Assembly (NCBI GenBank): GCA_041690635.1
Contig: JAWLGZ010000004.1
Location: 310,001-374,000 of the forward strand
Reading direction: 5' to 3'
From: JAWLGZ01 sp041690635
GTDB taxonomy: Bacteria; Pseudomonadota; Gammaproteobacteria; Thiohalomonadales; Thiohalomonadaceae
Length of the DNA stretch: 64,000 nucleotides
In this document: positions 23,912 to 31,879 of the stretch, piece after piece
Position numbering within the stretch: the first letter of the stretch is position 1
Layout of the letters: every line of letters begins with the position of its first letter
Notes under the pieces: model-generated
The model's database searches: none
What the model was told of the DNA's origin: nothing
Seen by the model: the letters and a program-made list of their open reading frames with translations, nothing else
Translations under genes and position numbers: made by a program

Positions 23912-25359
23912 GACTGTTTCGTTTTCGGGGCGGTGTTCACCCGGAAGGCCACAAGGAGCTCACGGAGGAGCGCCCCATCACGCAACTGCCGCTGCCGGAA
24001 CGGCTCTATGTTCCCGTGCAGCAGCACATCGGCGCACCGGCGAAACCGGTGGTCACGGCTGGAGATCCGGTCGCCAAGGGGGCATTGATCGCGACCGCGC
24101 AGGGCGCCCTTTCAGCGTCGGTCCACGCCCCCACCTCCGGCAGGATCGCGGCGATCGAAGAGCACCCGGCGCCGCACCCGTCGGGATTGCCGGTACCGAC
24201 CATCGTCATCGAATCGGACGGCGAGGATCGCTGGGCCGACACCCTGGACAGCGTCGATCCGTTCACCCTCACCCCGGAGGCGATCGCCGGGCGCGTGGCG
24301 GCGGCCGGCATCGTCGGCATGGGCGGCGCCACCTTCCCCTCCGCGGTCAAGCTCAACCTCGGCCGCACCCAGCCGCTGGCGACGCTCATCATCAACGGCG
24401 GCGAGTGCGAGCCCTATCTCACCTGCGACGACCGCCTGATGCGCGAGCAGGCCGGCACGGTGGTGGACGGCATCCGCATCATGCTCCACGCCGCCGCGAT
24501 CGAGCGCGCCCTGGTCGGTATCGAGGACAACAAACCGGCGGCACTCGCCGCCATGCGCAAGGCGGCACAGGCGTTCCCCGGCATCGACATCGTGGCGGTG
24601 CCGAGTCTCTACCCGATGGGCTCGGAGAAGCAGATGATCTACGCGCTCACCGGCCGGGAGGTGCCCGCGGGAAAACGCCCCGGCGATATCGGTGTGCTGG
24701 TGCACAACGTGGCCACCGCTCACGCGGTGAGCCGGGCGGTGCGTACCGGAAGGCCGCTGCTCTCCCGTGTGGTCACCGTCAGCGGCGGCGCGGTGCGCGA
24801 CCGTCACAACCTGGAGGTGCCGATCGGCACTCGGGTTTCCGAACTGCTGCGCCACTGCGGAGTGACCGGGGAACCGGCACGGCTGCTGATGGGTGGCCCC
24901 ATGATGGGGATGGTCCTGCCCCACGCCGAGGTCCCGGTGGTAAAGGGTTCGAACGGGGTCATCGCGCTCACCACCGCCGAGGTGGCGCCCCACGCCGCCA
25001 TGCCGTGCATCCGCTGCGGTCGCTGTGTCGGTGCCTGTCCCGTGGGACTGGTTCCGCTCGACCTGATGTCGCGGGTGCGCGGCGGGGATCTGGACGGTGC
25101 GGTGGATAGCGGGCTGGTCGACTGCCTCTCCTGCGGCAGTTGCGCCTACGTCTGCCCCGCCCACCTGCCGTTGACCCAGTACTTCAATTTCGCCAAGGGT
25201 GAACTGGTCATTCGCGACCAGGAGCGGCGCAAGGCGGAGTTCACCCGGACACTGGCCGCGGAGCGGCAGGAGCGGCTGGAGCGCCAGCGGCGGGAGAAGG
25301 CCGCTGCCATGGCCGCCCGCAAGGCGAAGAAAATGGCGGAACAGGGGGCGGACGCATGA
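23908..25359 (+). CDS. rnfC: RnfC, NADH-binding subunit of the Rnf complex
   Basis: The 483-residue peripheral subunit carries FMN/NADH and two [4Fe-4S] clusters. It has GMGGATFPSAVKL and NGGECEPYLTCDDRLM (nucleotide and flavin region) and the cluster motifs CIRCGRCVGACP and CLSCGSCAYVCP near 365-410. It ends with a short charged helix rich in Arg, Glu and Lys; the very long alanine-rich tail seen in some gammaproteobacterial RnfC is absent. Overlaps rnfB and rnfD by 4 bp each. Confidence 0.96.
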   Translation: MRLFRFRGGVHPEGHKELTEERPITQLPLPERLYVPVQQHIGAPAKPVVTAGDPVAKGALIATAQGALSASVHAPTSGRIAAIEEHPAPHPSGLPVPTIVIESDGEDRWADTLDSVDPFTLTPEAIAGRVAAAGIVGMGGATFPSAVKLNLGRTQPLATLIINGGECEPYLTCDDRLMREQAGTVVDGIRIMLHAAAIERALVGIEDNKPAALAAMRKAAQAFPGIDIVAVPSLYPMGSEKQMIYALTGREVPAGKRPGDIGVLVHNVATAHAVSRAVRTGRPLLSRVVTVSGGAVRDRHNLEVPIGTRVSELLRHCGVTGEPARLLMGGPMMGMVLPHAEVPVVKGSNGVIALTTAEVAPHAAMPCIRCGRCVGACPVGLVPLDLMSRVRGGDLDGAVDSGLVDCLSCGSCAYVCPAHLPLTQYFNFAKGELVIRDQERRKAEFTRTLAAERQERLERQRREKAAAMAARKAKKMAEQGADA

Positions 25360-26447
25360 ATTCACCCGCCCCGATTGCCGGACCGCACACCCACGCGCCG
25401 GACAGCATCGCCAAGGTGATGTTCACCGTGGTGCTGGCGCTGCTGCCCGCCACCCTGTTCGGGATCTGGCAGTTCGGCTGGCCCGCCCTGTTCCTGTTCG
25501 TCATCACCCTGCTGGCGGCACTGCTCGCCGAGGCGGCCTGTCTGCACATCGCCGGGCGCCCGCAGAAGCCCTTTCTGCTCGACGGTTCGGCGCTGCTCAC
25601 CGGCTGGCTGCTGGCGATGAGCCTGCCGCCGTGGGCGCCCTGGTGGATCGGCGTGGTGGGTGCCCTGTTTGCCATTGTGGTGGGCAAGCATGTCTTCGGC
25701 GGGCTGGGGCAGAACCCGTTCAACCCGGCGATGCTGGCCCGCGTCGCCCTGCTCATCTCCTTCCCGGTCGAGATGACCCTGTGGGTCGACCCGAGCCCGT
25801 TCATGACCGGCACCGGTCCAGACCTCATCGAAGGGCTGGCGATCACCCTGTTCGGTGTGAAGAACATCGACGCGGTCAGCGGGGCGACGGTGCTGGGTCA
25901 CATCAAGACCGAAATGACCCGCGGCCACGACCTCGGCGCGTCGCTGCCCGCCCTTTACGACATGCAGGCGGCGGCGGTGGGCAACTCCAGCGGAAGCCTG
26001 GGCGAGACCTCCGCACTGCTGATCCTCGGCGGCGGAGTATTCCTCATCCTCCGCCGCGTCATCACCTGGCACATCCCGCTGGCGATGCTGGGCACGGTGG
26101 CGCTGCTGGCGGGGGGATTCCATCTGGCAGACCCGCTGCGCTACGCCGACCCGGCGGTCCATCTGCTGACCGGTGCGCTGATGCTCGGCGCCTTCTTCAT
26201 CGCCACCGACCTGGTCACCTCCCCGGTCACACGGCTCGGACAGGTGATCTTCGGCGCCGGTTGCGGCGCGCTGGTGTTCGTTATCCGCACCTGGGGCGGA
26301 TTCCCGGAGGGGGTCGGTTTCGCGGTGCTGCTGATGAACGCCGCCACCCCGCTCATCGAACACTACACCCGGCCGCGCATCTTCGGCCGCAGCCGGAGCG
26401 GTGCGCCGAGGGAGTACCCGGAACCCGCCGAACGGAAGGAGCACTGA
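25356..26447 (+). CDS. rnfD: RnfD, flavin-bearing membrane subunit of the Rnf complex
   Basis: The 363-residue subunit has nine to ten membrane helices. VSGATVLG near residue 174 is the SGAT site whose Thr carries covalently bound FMN. GLGQNPFNPAMLARV and GCGALVFVIRTWGGFPEGVGFAVLLMNA are family blocks. The start overlaps the rnfC stop (ATGA). Confidence 0.96.
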   Translation: MNSPAPIAGPHTHAPDSIAKVMFTVVLALLPATLFGIWQFGWPALFLFVITLLAALLAEAACLHIAGRPQKPFLLDGSALLTGWLLAMSLPPWAPWWIGVVGALFAIVVGKHVFGGLGQNPFNPAMLARVALLISFPVEMTLWVDPSPFMTGTGPDLIEGLAITLFGVKNIDAVSGATVLGHIKTEMTRGHDLGASLPALYDMQAAAVGNSSGSLGETSALLILGGGVFLILRRVITWHIPLAMLGTVALLAGGFHLADPLRYADPAVHLLTGALMLGAFFIATDLVTSPVTRLGQVIFGAGCGALVFVIRTWGGFPEGVGFAVLLMNAATPLIEHYTRPRIFGRSRSGAPREYPEPAERKEH

Positions 26448-26448
26448 G

Positions 26449-27147
26449 GTGGCCAAGGGGCTCAGGAATCCCAGTTACCGCAAACGCATCGGCTACCAGT
26501 CGGCACTGCTCGGCGGCATGTCGATGCTGGCTGCCGCCGCACTCAGCGTCGGCTTCGTGGAAACCCAGGCCGATATCGCCCTTCGGACCGCCGAGGACAT
26601 CCAGGCATCCCTGGCCCAGGTGATTTCGCCCACACTGCACGACAACGATCTGCTCGCCGACGCCCTGACCCTGAAAATTCCGGGACGGAAGAGACCGGCA
26701 ACCGTCTACCGTGCGATCCACGACTCACGGGTGACCGCCGTCGCCTTCGAGAGCAGCGGACAGGGTTATGGCGGGGAGATCGTGGTGCTGATGGGGGTGG
26801 CTGCGGACGGCAACGTGCTCGGCGTGCGGGTCATCAGCCACGCCGAGACCCCCGGCCTCGGCGACCGGATCGAGGCGCAGCGGGACGACTGGATCCTCGG
26901 CTTCAACGGCCACTCCCTCACCGGCCTCGGCCCGCAGGGCTGGGCGGTAAAGAAGGACGGCGGCCGGTTCGATCAGTTCACCGGCGCCACCATCACCCCG
27001 CGGGCGGTGGTGGGTGCGGTCAAATCGGGGCTGGAGCAGTTCACCGCCAGGCGCGCCGAACTGCTCGCGCTACCGGCGCCGGAAGCCGAAACCGGGGGAC
27101 AGCCACGCCCGGCCACCCCGGACACCCATTCAGGGGATGTGTCATGA
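26449..27147 (+). CDS. rnfG: RnfG, periplasm-facing flavoprotein subunit of the Rnf complex
   Basis: The 232-residue protein has one N-terminal membrane helix (about 18-40) and a periplasmic FMN domain with FTGATITPRAVV near residue 185, where the Thr carries covalent FMN. HAETPGLGDRIE is conserved in the family. The GTG at 26449 follows AAGGAG by 8 bases, directly after the rnfD stop. It overlaps rnfE by 4 bp. Confidence 0.95.
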   Translation: MAKGLRNPSYRKRIGYQSALLGGMSMLAAAALSVGFVETQADIALRTAEDIQASLAQVISPTLHDNDLLADALTLKIPGRKRPATVYRAIHDSRVTAVAFESSGQGYGGEIVVLMGVAADGNVLGVRVISHAETPGLGDRIEAQRDDWILGFNGHSLTGLGPQGWAVKKDGGRFDQFTGATITPRAVVGAVKSGLEQFTARRAELLALPAPEAETGGQPRPATPDTHSGDVS

Positions 27148-27830
27148 ACCACGACTATCGACGTATCACCCGCGACGGCATCTGGGACAACAACGTCGTC
27201 TTCGCGCAACTGCTGGCGCTCTGCCCCCTGGTGGCGGTCACCGGCACTGCGACCAACGGACTGGGGATGGGACTGGCGAGTACCGCCGTGATGGCGGCGT
27301 CCGGTGTGACCATCTCCATCCTGCGCCACATCATCACCCCGGAGGTGCGCATCCCGGTGTTCGTGCTGCTCATCGCTAGCATCGTCACCCTGGTGGACAT
27401 GATGATGAACGCCTGGCTGCATGAACTGCACAAGGTGCTGGGCCTGTTCATCCCGCTCATCGTCACCAACTGCGCCATCCTCGGCCGTGCCGAGGCGTTC
27501 GCCTCCAAGCAGCCGGTGCTGCCCTCGCTGACCGACGGCCTCATGATGGGAATGGGCTTCACCCTGGCGCTGGTGGCGCTCGGTGCGGTGCGTGAGATTC
27601 TCGGCAGCGGCACCCTGTTTGCCGAAGCCGCCCTGCTGCTCGGCGAGCCGTTCCGCTTCATGGAGCTGACGCTCATTCCGGACTATCGCGGCTTTCTGCT
27701 GATGATTCTGCCCCCGGGCGGCTTCCTCGCCCTGGGTTTCCTCATCGCCGGCAAACGGGTGCTCGACCGCCGCCTGGCCGGGCGGGGCGCCGCAGATGCG
27801 GCCATGCCGGCTGCCGCCGTCCAGTCGTAG
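27144..27830 (+). CDS. rnfE: RnfE, membrane subunit of the Rnf complex
   Basis: The 228-residue homologue of RnfA has six membrane helices. NNVVFAQLLALCPLVAVT and VTNCAILGRAEAFAS carry the two conserved Cys that pair with those of RnfA at the intramembrane iron-sulfur cluster. Its ATG overlaps the rnfG stop. The Ala-rich last 15 residues are outside the conserved fold. Confidence 0.96.
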   Translation: MNHDYRRITRDGIWDNNVVFAQLLALCPLVAVTGTATNGLGMGLASTAVMAASGVTISILRHIITPEVRIPVFVLLIASIVTLVDMMMNAWLHELHKVLGLFIPLIVTNCAILGRAEAFASKQPVLPSLTDGLMMGMGFTLALVALGAVREILGSGTLFAEAALLLGEPFRFMELTLIPDYRGFLLMILPPGGFLALGFLIAGKRVLDRRLAGRGAADAAMPAAAVQS

Positions 27831-27842
27831 GAGGAAGCCAAC

Positions 27843-28109
27843 GTGCGTGTGAGCGTTGCCTTTGCCGAACAGCGCAGTCAGTTCTGGCAGGAGATCGAGG
27901 TGGATGACACCTGCACCGTCGAGGAGGCGGTCCGCCGGTCCGGCGTGCTGGAGCGCTTTCCCGACATCGATCTCGAGGTGCTGAAGGTGGGGATCTTCGG
28001 CAAACCGGCCAGGATCGACGCAGCGCTGAGCGCCGGCGACCGGGTCGAGATCTATCGCCCGATCATCGCCGATCCCGAGACCGTCCCCCGCCGCGATCTG
28101 GACGAGTAA
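27843..28109 (+). CDS. rnfH: RnfH family small protein
   Basis: The 88-residue ubiquitin-like beta-grasp protein is found at the end of nif-linked rnf operons. SVEEAVRRSG-type sequence (here CTVEEAVRRSG), GIFGKPARIDAALSAGDRVEIYRP and the C-terminal acidic tail are typical. Its exact role in Rnf assembly is not established. The GTG at 27843 follows AGGAGG. Confidence 0.9.
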   Translation: MRVSVAFAEQRSQFWQEIEVDDTCTVEEAVRRSGVLERFPDIDLEVLKVGIFGKPARIDAALSAGDRVEIYRPIIADPETVPRRDLDE

Positions 28110-28149
28110 CGACATCGTCCCGGCCATTGCCGATGCCTAAGCTTTCGGC

Positions 28150-29193
28150 ATGGCGCTTCTCTCTCCCGAACAGTGGCCATTATGGGGCGTGATCGCCGCC
28201 TTCGTTCTCGGTGCGGCGGCGATCGCAGCGCTCGGCAGCCGCCTCTCCCGCGTCTCCGACCGGCTGGCGGATGTCACCGGCATGGGCGAGGCGATTTTCG
28301 GTGCCCTGCTTCTGGGCGCCTCCACCTCCATTCCGGAGATCGTCACCTCCATCACCACCGCCACTGCGGGTTATCCCCAACTGGCGGTGAGTAATGCCAT
28401 CGGCGGGATCTCCGCCCAGACCGCATTTCTCGCCATCGCCGATATCACCTACCGGCGTGCCAACCTCGAACACGCCGCCGCCTCGCTGGAGAATCTGATG
28501 CAGGGCGCCCTGCTCGCAACGCTGCTCTCGATCCCGCTGATCGCCATGGTTAGCCCCGAGGTGACCCTGCTCGGGGTGCATCCGGCGTCGATCGGACTGG
28601 TCATCTTCCACCTGTTCGGCATGCACCTGGTGGCGGAAACACGATCCGCCCCGTTGTGGACGCCGCGCCGCACGACAGAGACACGTACCGACGTCCCGCA
28701 GGAGGCGCGTAAAAAGGGGGGAGACACTGCCTCGCTCTGGTTGCGCTTTGCCGGGCTCGCCGCAGGGGTTGGCCTTGCCGGTTACGTCGTGGCCGCCGCC
28801 TCGATGGCGCTCGTCGATCGCACCTTTCTCTCCGAGACCATCGTCGGCGGACTGTTCACGGCGGTCGCGACATCACTGCCGGAGCTGGTCACTGCGCTCG
28901 CCGCGGTTCGGCAAGGGGCGCTGACGCTCGCAGTGGGCACCATCATCGGCGGCAACACCTTCGACGTACTGTTTCTCGCCGTGACTGACGTCGCCTACCG
29001 CGACGGATCTATCTATCACGCCATTACCGGCCAGCAGCAGTTCATCATCGCGCTTGCAATCCTGCTCACCGGGATTCTGGTGCTGGGCCTTTTGCGCAGG
29101 CAGAAATCGGGATTCGGCAATATCGGATTCGAGAGCGTGCTCATCCTGCTTCTGTACACCGGAGGATTCGCACTGCTCGCCCAAGGAGGATGA
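28150..29193 (+). CDS. Sodium/calcium exchanger family membrane protein
   Basis: The 347-residue protein has about ten membrane helices and two inverted halves. LLLGASTSIPEIVTSI (near residue 58) and AVATSLPELVTALAAV plus GTIIGGNTFDVLFLAVTD (near 240-280) are the two alpha repeats that bind cations in the CaCA superfamily. It would exchange Na+, H+, Ca2+ or K+ across the inner membrane. It lies 40 bp after rnfH and could be read from the rnf transcript, which is interesting because Rnf makes an ion gradient, but it may have its own promoter. Confidence 0.88.
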   Translation: MALLSPEQWPLWGVIAAFVLGAAAIAALGSRLSRVSDRLADVTGMGEAIFGALLLGASTSIPEIVTSITTATAGYPQLAVSNAIGGISAQTAFLAIADITYRRANLEHAAASLENLMQGALLATLLSIPLIAMVSPEVTLLGVHPASIGLVIFHLFGMHLVAETRSAPLWTPRRTTETRTDVPQEARKKGGDTASLWLRFAGLAAGVGLAGYVVAAASMALVDRTFLSETIVGGLFTAVATSLPELVTALAAVRQGALTLAVGTIIGGNTFDVLFLAVTDVAYRDGSIYHAITGQQQFIIALAILLTGILVLGLLRRQKSGFGNIGFESVLILLLYTGGFALLAQGG

Positions 29194-29275
29194 GTCGATC
29201 GGAAATGCGGCGCACGAAATCGATCATGCACGGGAAAATTGGCGATTAGTGAAGTATCACACTTGTTTTATGCAG

Positions 29276-29303
29276 TTCCAATCAGCAATCACGATGTTAT
29301 ACT
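29276..29303 (+). promoter_or_regulatory. Sigma70-type promoter of the histone H1-like gene
   Basis: TTCCAA (29276-29281) and TATACT (29298-29303) are separated by 16 bp, in an AT-richer stretch than the surroundings. The gene starts at 29341 after an AAGGAG site. Confidence 0.55.
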
Positions 29304-29340
29304 CGGGCCGCTTCTGCACCAATTACTAAGGAGTGGACGA

Positions 29341-29838
29341 ATGGCCGTTAAGAAGAAAGTGGTTCGCAAGAAGAAGTCGATCGCGAAAAAAGCAGCTCCG
29401 GCGAAAGCCGCTGCGATGAGCATGCAGAACTGGAACTCCATGGACGAGGCGGTGAAGAAGGCCGCCGACACGCTGAAGAAGGCCGAGGCGGCACACGCCA
29501 AGACGGCCGCCAACGCGGCGAAGGCCGAGGCCAATGCCGAAGCCCAGAAGGCGAAGGCCGCCAAGGCGAAGACCCCGGCCGCTGCCAAGCGCGCCCGTGA
29601 AGTCCTGGCGAACGCACGCATCAAGGCGCGTGATGCCAAGGCTGCCGAGCGTTCCTCCCGCGGCGACGTCAAGGCTGCGAGCGACTGGATGAAAGCGGTT
29701 CAGCAGCTCAACACCAAGACCGAGAAGGCCTACCAGAGCGGCCTGGCGAAGATCTCGCGCGATCACGCCCGCAAGACTGCCAAGGCAGCGAAGAAGAAGA
29801 CGGCCCGCAAGAGTCGTCCGCGCAAGAAGGCGGCTTAA
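29341..29838 (+). CDS. Histone H1-like, lysine/alanine-rich DNA-binding protein (AlgP-like)
   Basis: The 165-residue protein is very rich in Lys and Ala and strongly basic at both ends (MAVKKKVVRKKKSIAKKAAP and a terminal KKKTARKSRPRKKAA). The centre has alternating Lys/Ala/Glu runs predicted to form a helix or coiled coil, then a less biased part near residues 105-140 (WMKAVQQLNTKTEKAYQSGL). Proteins of this kind, such as AlgP/AlgR3, bind DNA non-specifically and affect nucleoid structure or gene expression. It stands alone with its own promoter and terminator, suggesting steady high expression. Confidence 0.8.
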   Translation: MAVKKKVVRKKKSIAKKAAPAKAAAMSMQNWNSMDEAVKKAADTLKKAEAAHAKTAANAAKAEANAEAQKAKAAKAKTPAAAKRAREVLANARIKARDAKAAERSSRGDVKAASDWMKAVQQLNTKTEKAYQSGLAKISRDHARKTAKAAKKKTARKSRPRKKAA

Positions 29839-29859
29839 GCAGCGCTGAAGTCCGGAACA

Positions 29860-29887
29860 GGGGCCGTAATGCGGCCCCTTTTCTTTT
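29860..29887 (+). terminator. Rho-independent terminator after the H1-like gene
   Basis: GGGGCCG-TAATG-CGGCCCC is a 7-bp perfect stem followed by TTTTCTTTT. Confidence 0.92.
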
Positions 29888-30249
29888 GGAACACTCGAAA
29901 ATCACCATCGAGCCGGTTTTCTCCCCGCGGCCCAGGAACGCCTCTCCCCTTCGCCTTTGTGCAGCGCTTTCGCACACATGGAAAGTGGCTGAGCATCCAC
30001 GCCTGCCACGCGGTCCTTTGAGCTTTTTCGAAGTGCTCTTTCGATATATACGAAAAAGCTTCTGAACGGCCTGATGCTGACGTTGCGGGTCCCGATGTCT
30101 CGGGCACTGTGCACGGCAATCCGGTGCGTTCCGAAGGATTCAACCGCCCAATCGGTTCACCGCCCCGATAACCCTACTCCTTGATCGCTTTTTTTCCACG
30201 TCGCTTGTTCTATCTTTCGTTGTTGGTCGAGGGATGCTAACGGGAGGTC
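29888..30249. other. Non-coding interval with one long inverted repeat
   Basis: No convincing gene is seen in these 360 bases. AGCTTTTTCG (30021-30030) and CGAAAAAGCT (30051-30060) are perfect inverted arms around a 20-base AT-rich centre (TTTCGATATATACG), which could be an operator or a small hairpin RNA. The rest is unremarkable up to the GGGAGG ribosome site at 30242-30247. Confidence 0.5.
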
Positions 30250-30459
30250 GTGAGCGTGAATCTGCGGAACGAAGCTTTCCTGTACGGCAGCGATTCCAGC
30301 GAGGCGCGGCTGCGCCGGGAGATCGCCTACTTCAAAGCGCGGATCGCCGACATCCGCAATGCACCACCGAACTCCAAGCACCGGGAGAGTCTCCACTGGG
30401 TGGAAGACCGCCTGCTCGAGTGTGAACGGCAACTCGAGGCGGTCCGCTCGCGGCACTGA
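30250..30459 (+). CDS. Small conserved-looking hypothetical protein
   Basis: A 69-residue soluble protein, starting with GTG after a strong GGGAGG site and ending in a good terminator. The sequence is amphipathic and helical with many Arg/Glu residues (RLRREIAYFKARIADIRN and SLHWVEDRLLECERQLEAV), suggesting a short two-helix coiled coil. No family was recognised. The complete expression signals argue it is a real gene. Confidence 0.7.
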   Translation: MSVNLRNEAFLYGSDSSEARLRREIAYFKARIADIRNAPPNSKHRESLHWVEDRLLECERQLEAVRSRH

Positions 30460-30480
30460 CTCGTCTCCCATCATGGACAA

Positions 30481-30508
30481 AAGGGCGGCTCCGGCCGCCC
30501 TTCTCGTT
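30481..30508 (+). terminator. Rho-independent terminator
   Basis: AAGGGCGGC and GCCGCCCTT form a 9-bp stem with a TCCG tetraloop, followed by CTCGTTCT. It ends the small gene at 30250-30459 and insulates lexA. Confidence 0.85.
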
Positions 30509-30511
30509 CTC

Positions 30512-30539
30512 TTGCCCCGAAACACCAGAGGGCTATAAT
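30512..30539 (+). promoter_or_regulatory. Sigma70 promoter of lexA-imuA-imuB
   Basis: TTGCCC (30512-30517) and a perfect TATAAT (30534-30539) are 16 bp apart. The expected start near 30546 lies inside the operator at 30544-30563, a simple repressor-blocks-start layout. Confidence 0.8.
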
Positions 30540-30543
30540 CCGG

Positions 30544-30563
30544 TGGTGTACAAACGAACACTA
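30544..30563. promoter_or_regulatory. Candidate LexA operator of lexA-imuAB
   Basis: TGGTGTACAAACGAACACTA has dyad ends GTGT/ACAC and matches the site in front of dnaE2 (41930-41949) at the outer bases T-GTGTA and ACACTA. It is not the enterobacterial CTGT-N8-ACAG box, so this LexA has its own specificity. Confidence 0.7.
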
Positions 30564-30573
30564 GAGAGCCACC

Positions 30574-31179
30574 ATGGATGACCTGACCCCCAGACAACGC
30601 GAAATCCTCGACCTCATTCGTGATCAGGTGGAGAGTACCGGTTACCCGCCCACCCGCGCCGAGATCGCCGGCCTGTTCGGCTTCCGCTCCCCCAATGCAG
30701 CGGAGGGCCACCTGCGGGCATTGGCGCGCAAGGGGGTCATCGAACTGGTGCCGGGCTCCTCACGCGGTATCCGGCTGAAGGAGCCCGTGGGCGGCCTGCC
30801 GGTGGTCGGCCGGGTGGCCGCCGGCAGCCCCATCCTGGCAGAGGAGCATATCGAGGAGCACTACCAGGTGGACCCGGGCCTGTTCAGCCCGCGCGCCGAT
30901 TATCTACTGCGGGTACGCGGCATGAGCATGCGGGATGCCGGCATCATCGACGGCGACCTGCTCGCAGTTCACCGCACCGGTGAGGTGCGGAGCGGGCAGA
31001 TCGTGGTGGCACGCCTCGGAGACGAAGTGACGGTCAAACGCTTTCGTCGCCGGGGCCGGCAAGTGAGACTTATGCCGGAAAATCCGGAATTCGCCCCCAT
31101 CGAAGTGGACCTTCGGCGGGAACCCCTGGTCATAGAGGGCATCGGCGTCGGCATCATCCGCAACGGCGAACCTCTATGA
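30574..31179 (+). CDS. lexA: LexA repressor
   Basis: SOS repressor of 201 residues. It has the N-terminal winged helix (LTPRQREILDLIRDQVESTGYPPTRAEIAGLFGF, helix 3 at about 28-45), the Ala-Gly cleavage site in RVAAGSPI, the catalytic Ser in GMSM near residue 118 and catalytic Lys in VTVKRF near residue 155. It heads a lexA-imuA-imuB operon and overlaps imuA by 4 bp, the arrangement of LexA copies dedicated to the mutagenesis cassette in several Proteobacteria. It probably represses itself and dnaE2. Confidence 0.96.
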   Translation: MDDLTPRQREILDLIRDQVESTGYPPTRAEIAGLFGFRSPNAAEGHLRALARKGVIELVPGSSRGIRLKEPVGGLPVVGRVAAGSPILAEEHIEEHYQVDPGLFSPRADYLLRVRGMSMRDAGIIDGDLLAVHRTGEVRSGQIVVARLGDEVTVKRFRRRGRQVRLMPENPEFAPIEVDLRREPLVIEGIGVGIIRNGEPL

Positions 31180-31841
31180 AAACAGTCCGCATCGCCCCGT
31201 CCGGCAACGGACGGACGCATGCCCCGGTCACCCTGGACTCCTTATTGCGCCGTGCCGATCTGTGGCGCGGACGGCAACGTAGTCACAAGCCTGCCGGACA
31301 GGATGTCTCCACCGGTTTTCCCGAACTGGACGCCCGCCTGCCCGGCGGAGGCTGGCCACGCGGTGCGCTGACCGAGATCCTCGCCGAGTACGACGGGATT
31401 GGCGAGTTGCACCTGGTTCTACCGACCCTGGCGCGGATCACCCAATCCGGACGCTGGATCGCCTGGATCGAACCACCCCACATCCCCTACGCCCCCGCAC
31501 TCGCCACTGCGGGGCTCGATCTCACCCATTGTCTTTTCGTCGTACCGGAACGCCGCTCACTGCTCTGGACGCTGGAACAGACACTGCGCAACGGCGCCTG
31601 CGGTGCAGTGCTGGGCTGGCCCGACAAGGCCACAACGCCGCGCCACCTGCGCCGCCTGCAGCTGGCCGCCGAAGAGGGCAACGCGCTCGCCTTCCTGTTC
31701 CGCGACCCCCACACCGCGGCCGAACATTCCCCCGCCGCTCTGCGGCTGCGCCTGACTGGTGGTCCGCATGGCCCGGAGGTGGAGATCATCAAGTGCCGGG
31801 GAAGCTGGGAGCGCGGTCCGCTGCACCTGGCGATCGCCTGA
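31176..31841 (+). CDS. imuA: ImuA, translesion synthesis-associated RecA/SulA-like protein
   Basis: The 221-residue protein resembles the RecA core: GFPELDARLPGGGWPRGALTEIL near residue 45, ARITQSGRWIAWIEPPHIPYAPAL, and later PHGPEVEIIKCRGSW. The Walker A region is degenerate. ImuA works with ImuB and DnaE2 in damage-induced mutagenesis. The start overlaps the lexA stop (ATGA) and imuB follows after 38 bp. Confidence 0.9.
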   Translation: MKTVRIAPSGNGRTHAPVTLDSLLRRADLWRGRQRSHKPAGQDVSTGFPELDARLPGGGWPRGALTEILAEYDGIGELHLVLPTLARITQSGRWIAWIEPPHIPYAPALATAGLDLTHCLFVVPERRSLLWTLEQTLRNGACGAVLGWPDKATTPRHLRRLQLAAEEGNALAFLFRDPHTAAEHSPAALRLRLTGGPHGPEVEIIKCRGSWERGPLHLAIA

Positions 31842-31879
31842 AGCACTCACCGCCGCACCACCCTGTTTTCGGATCAAAC

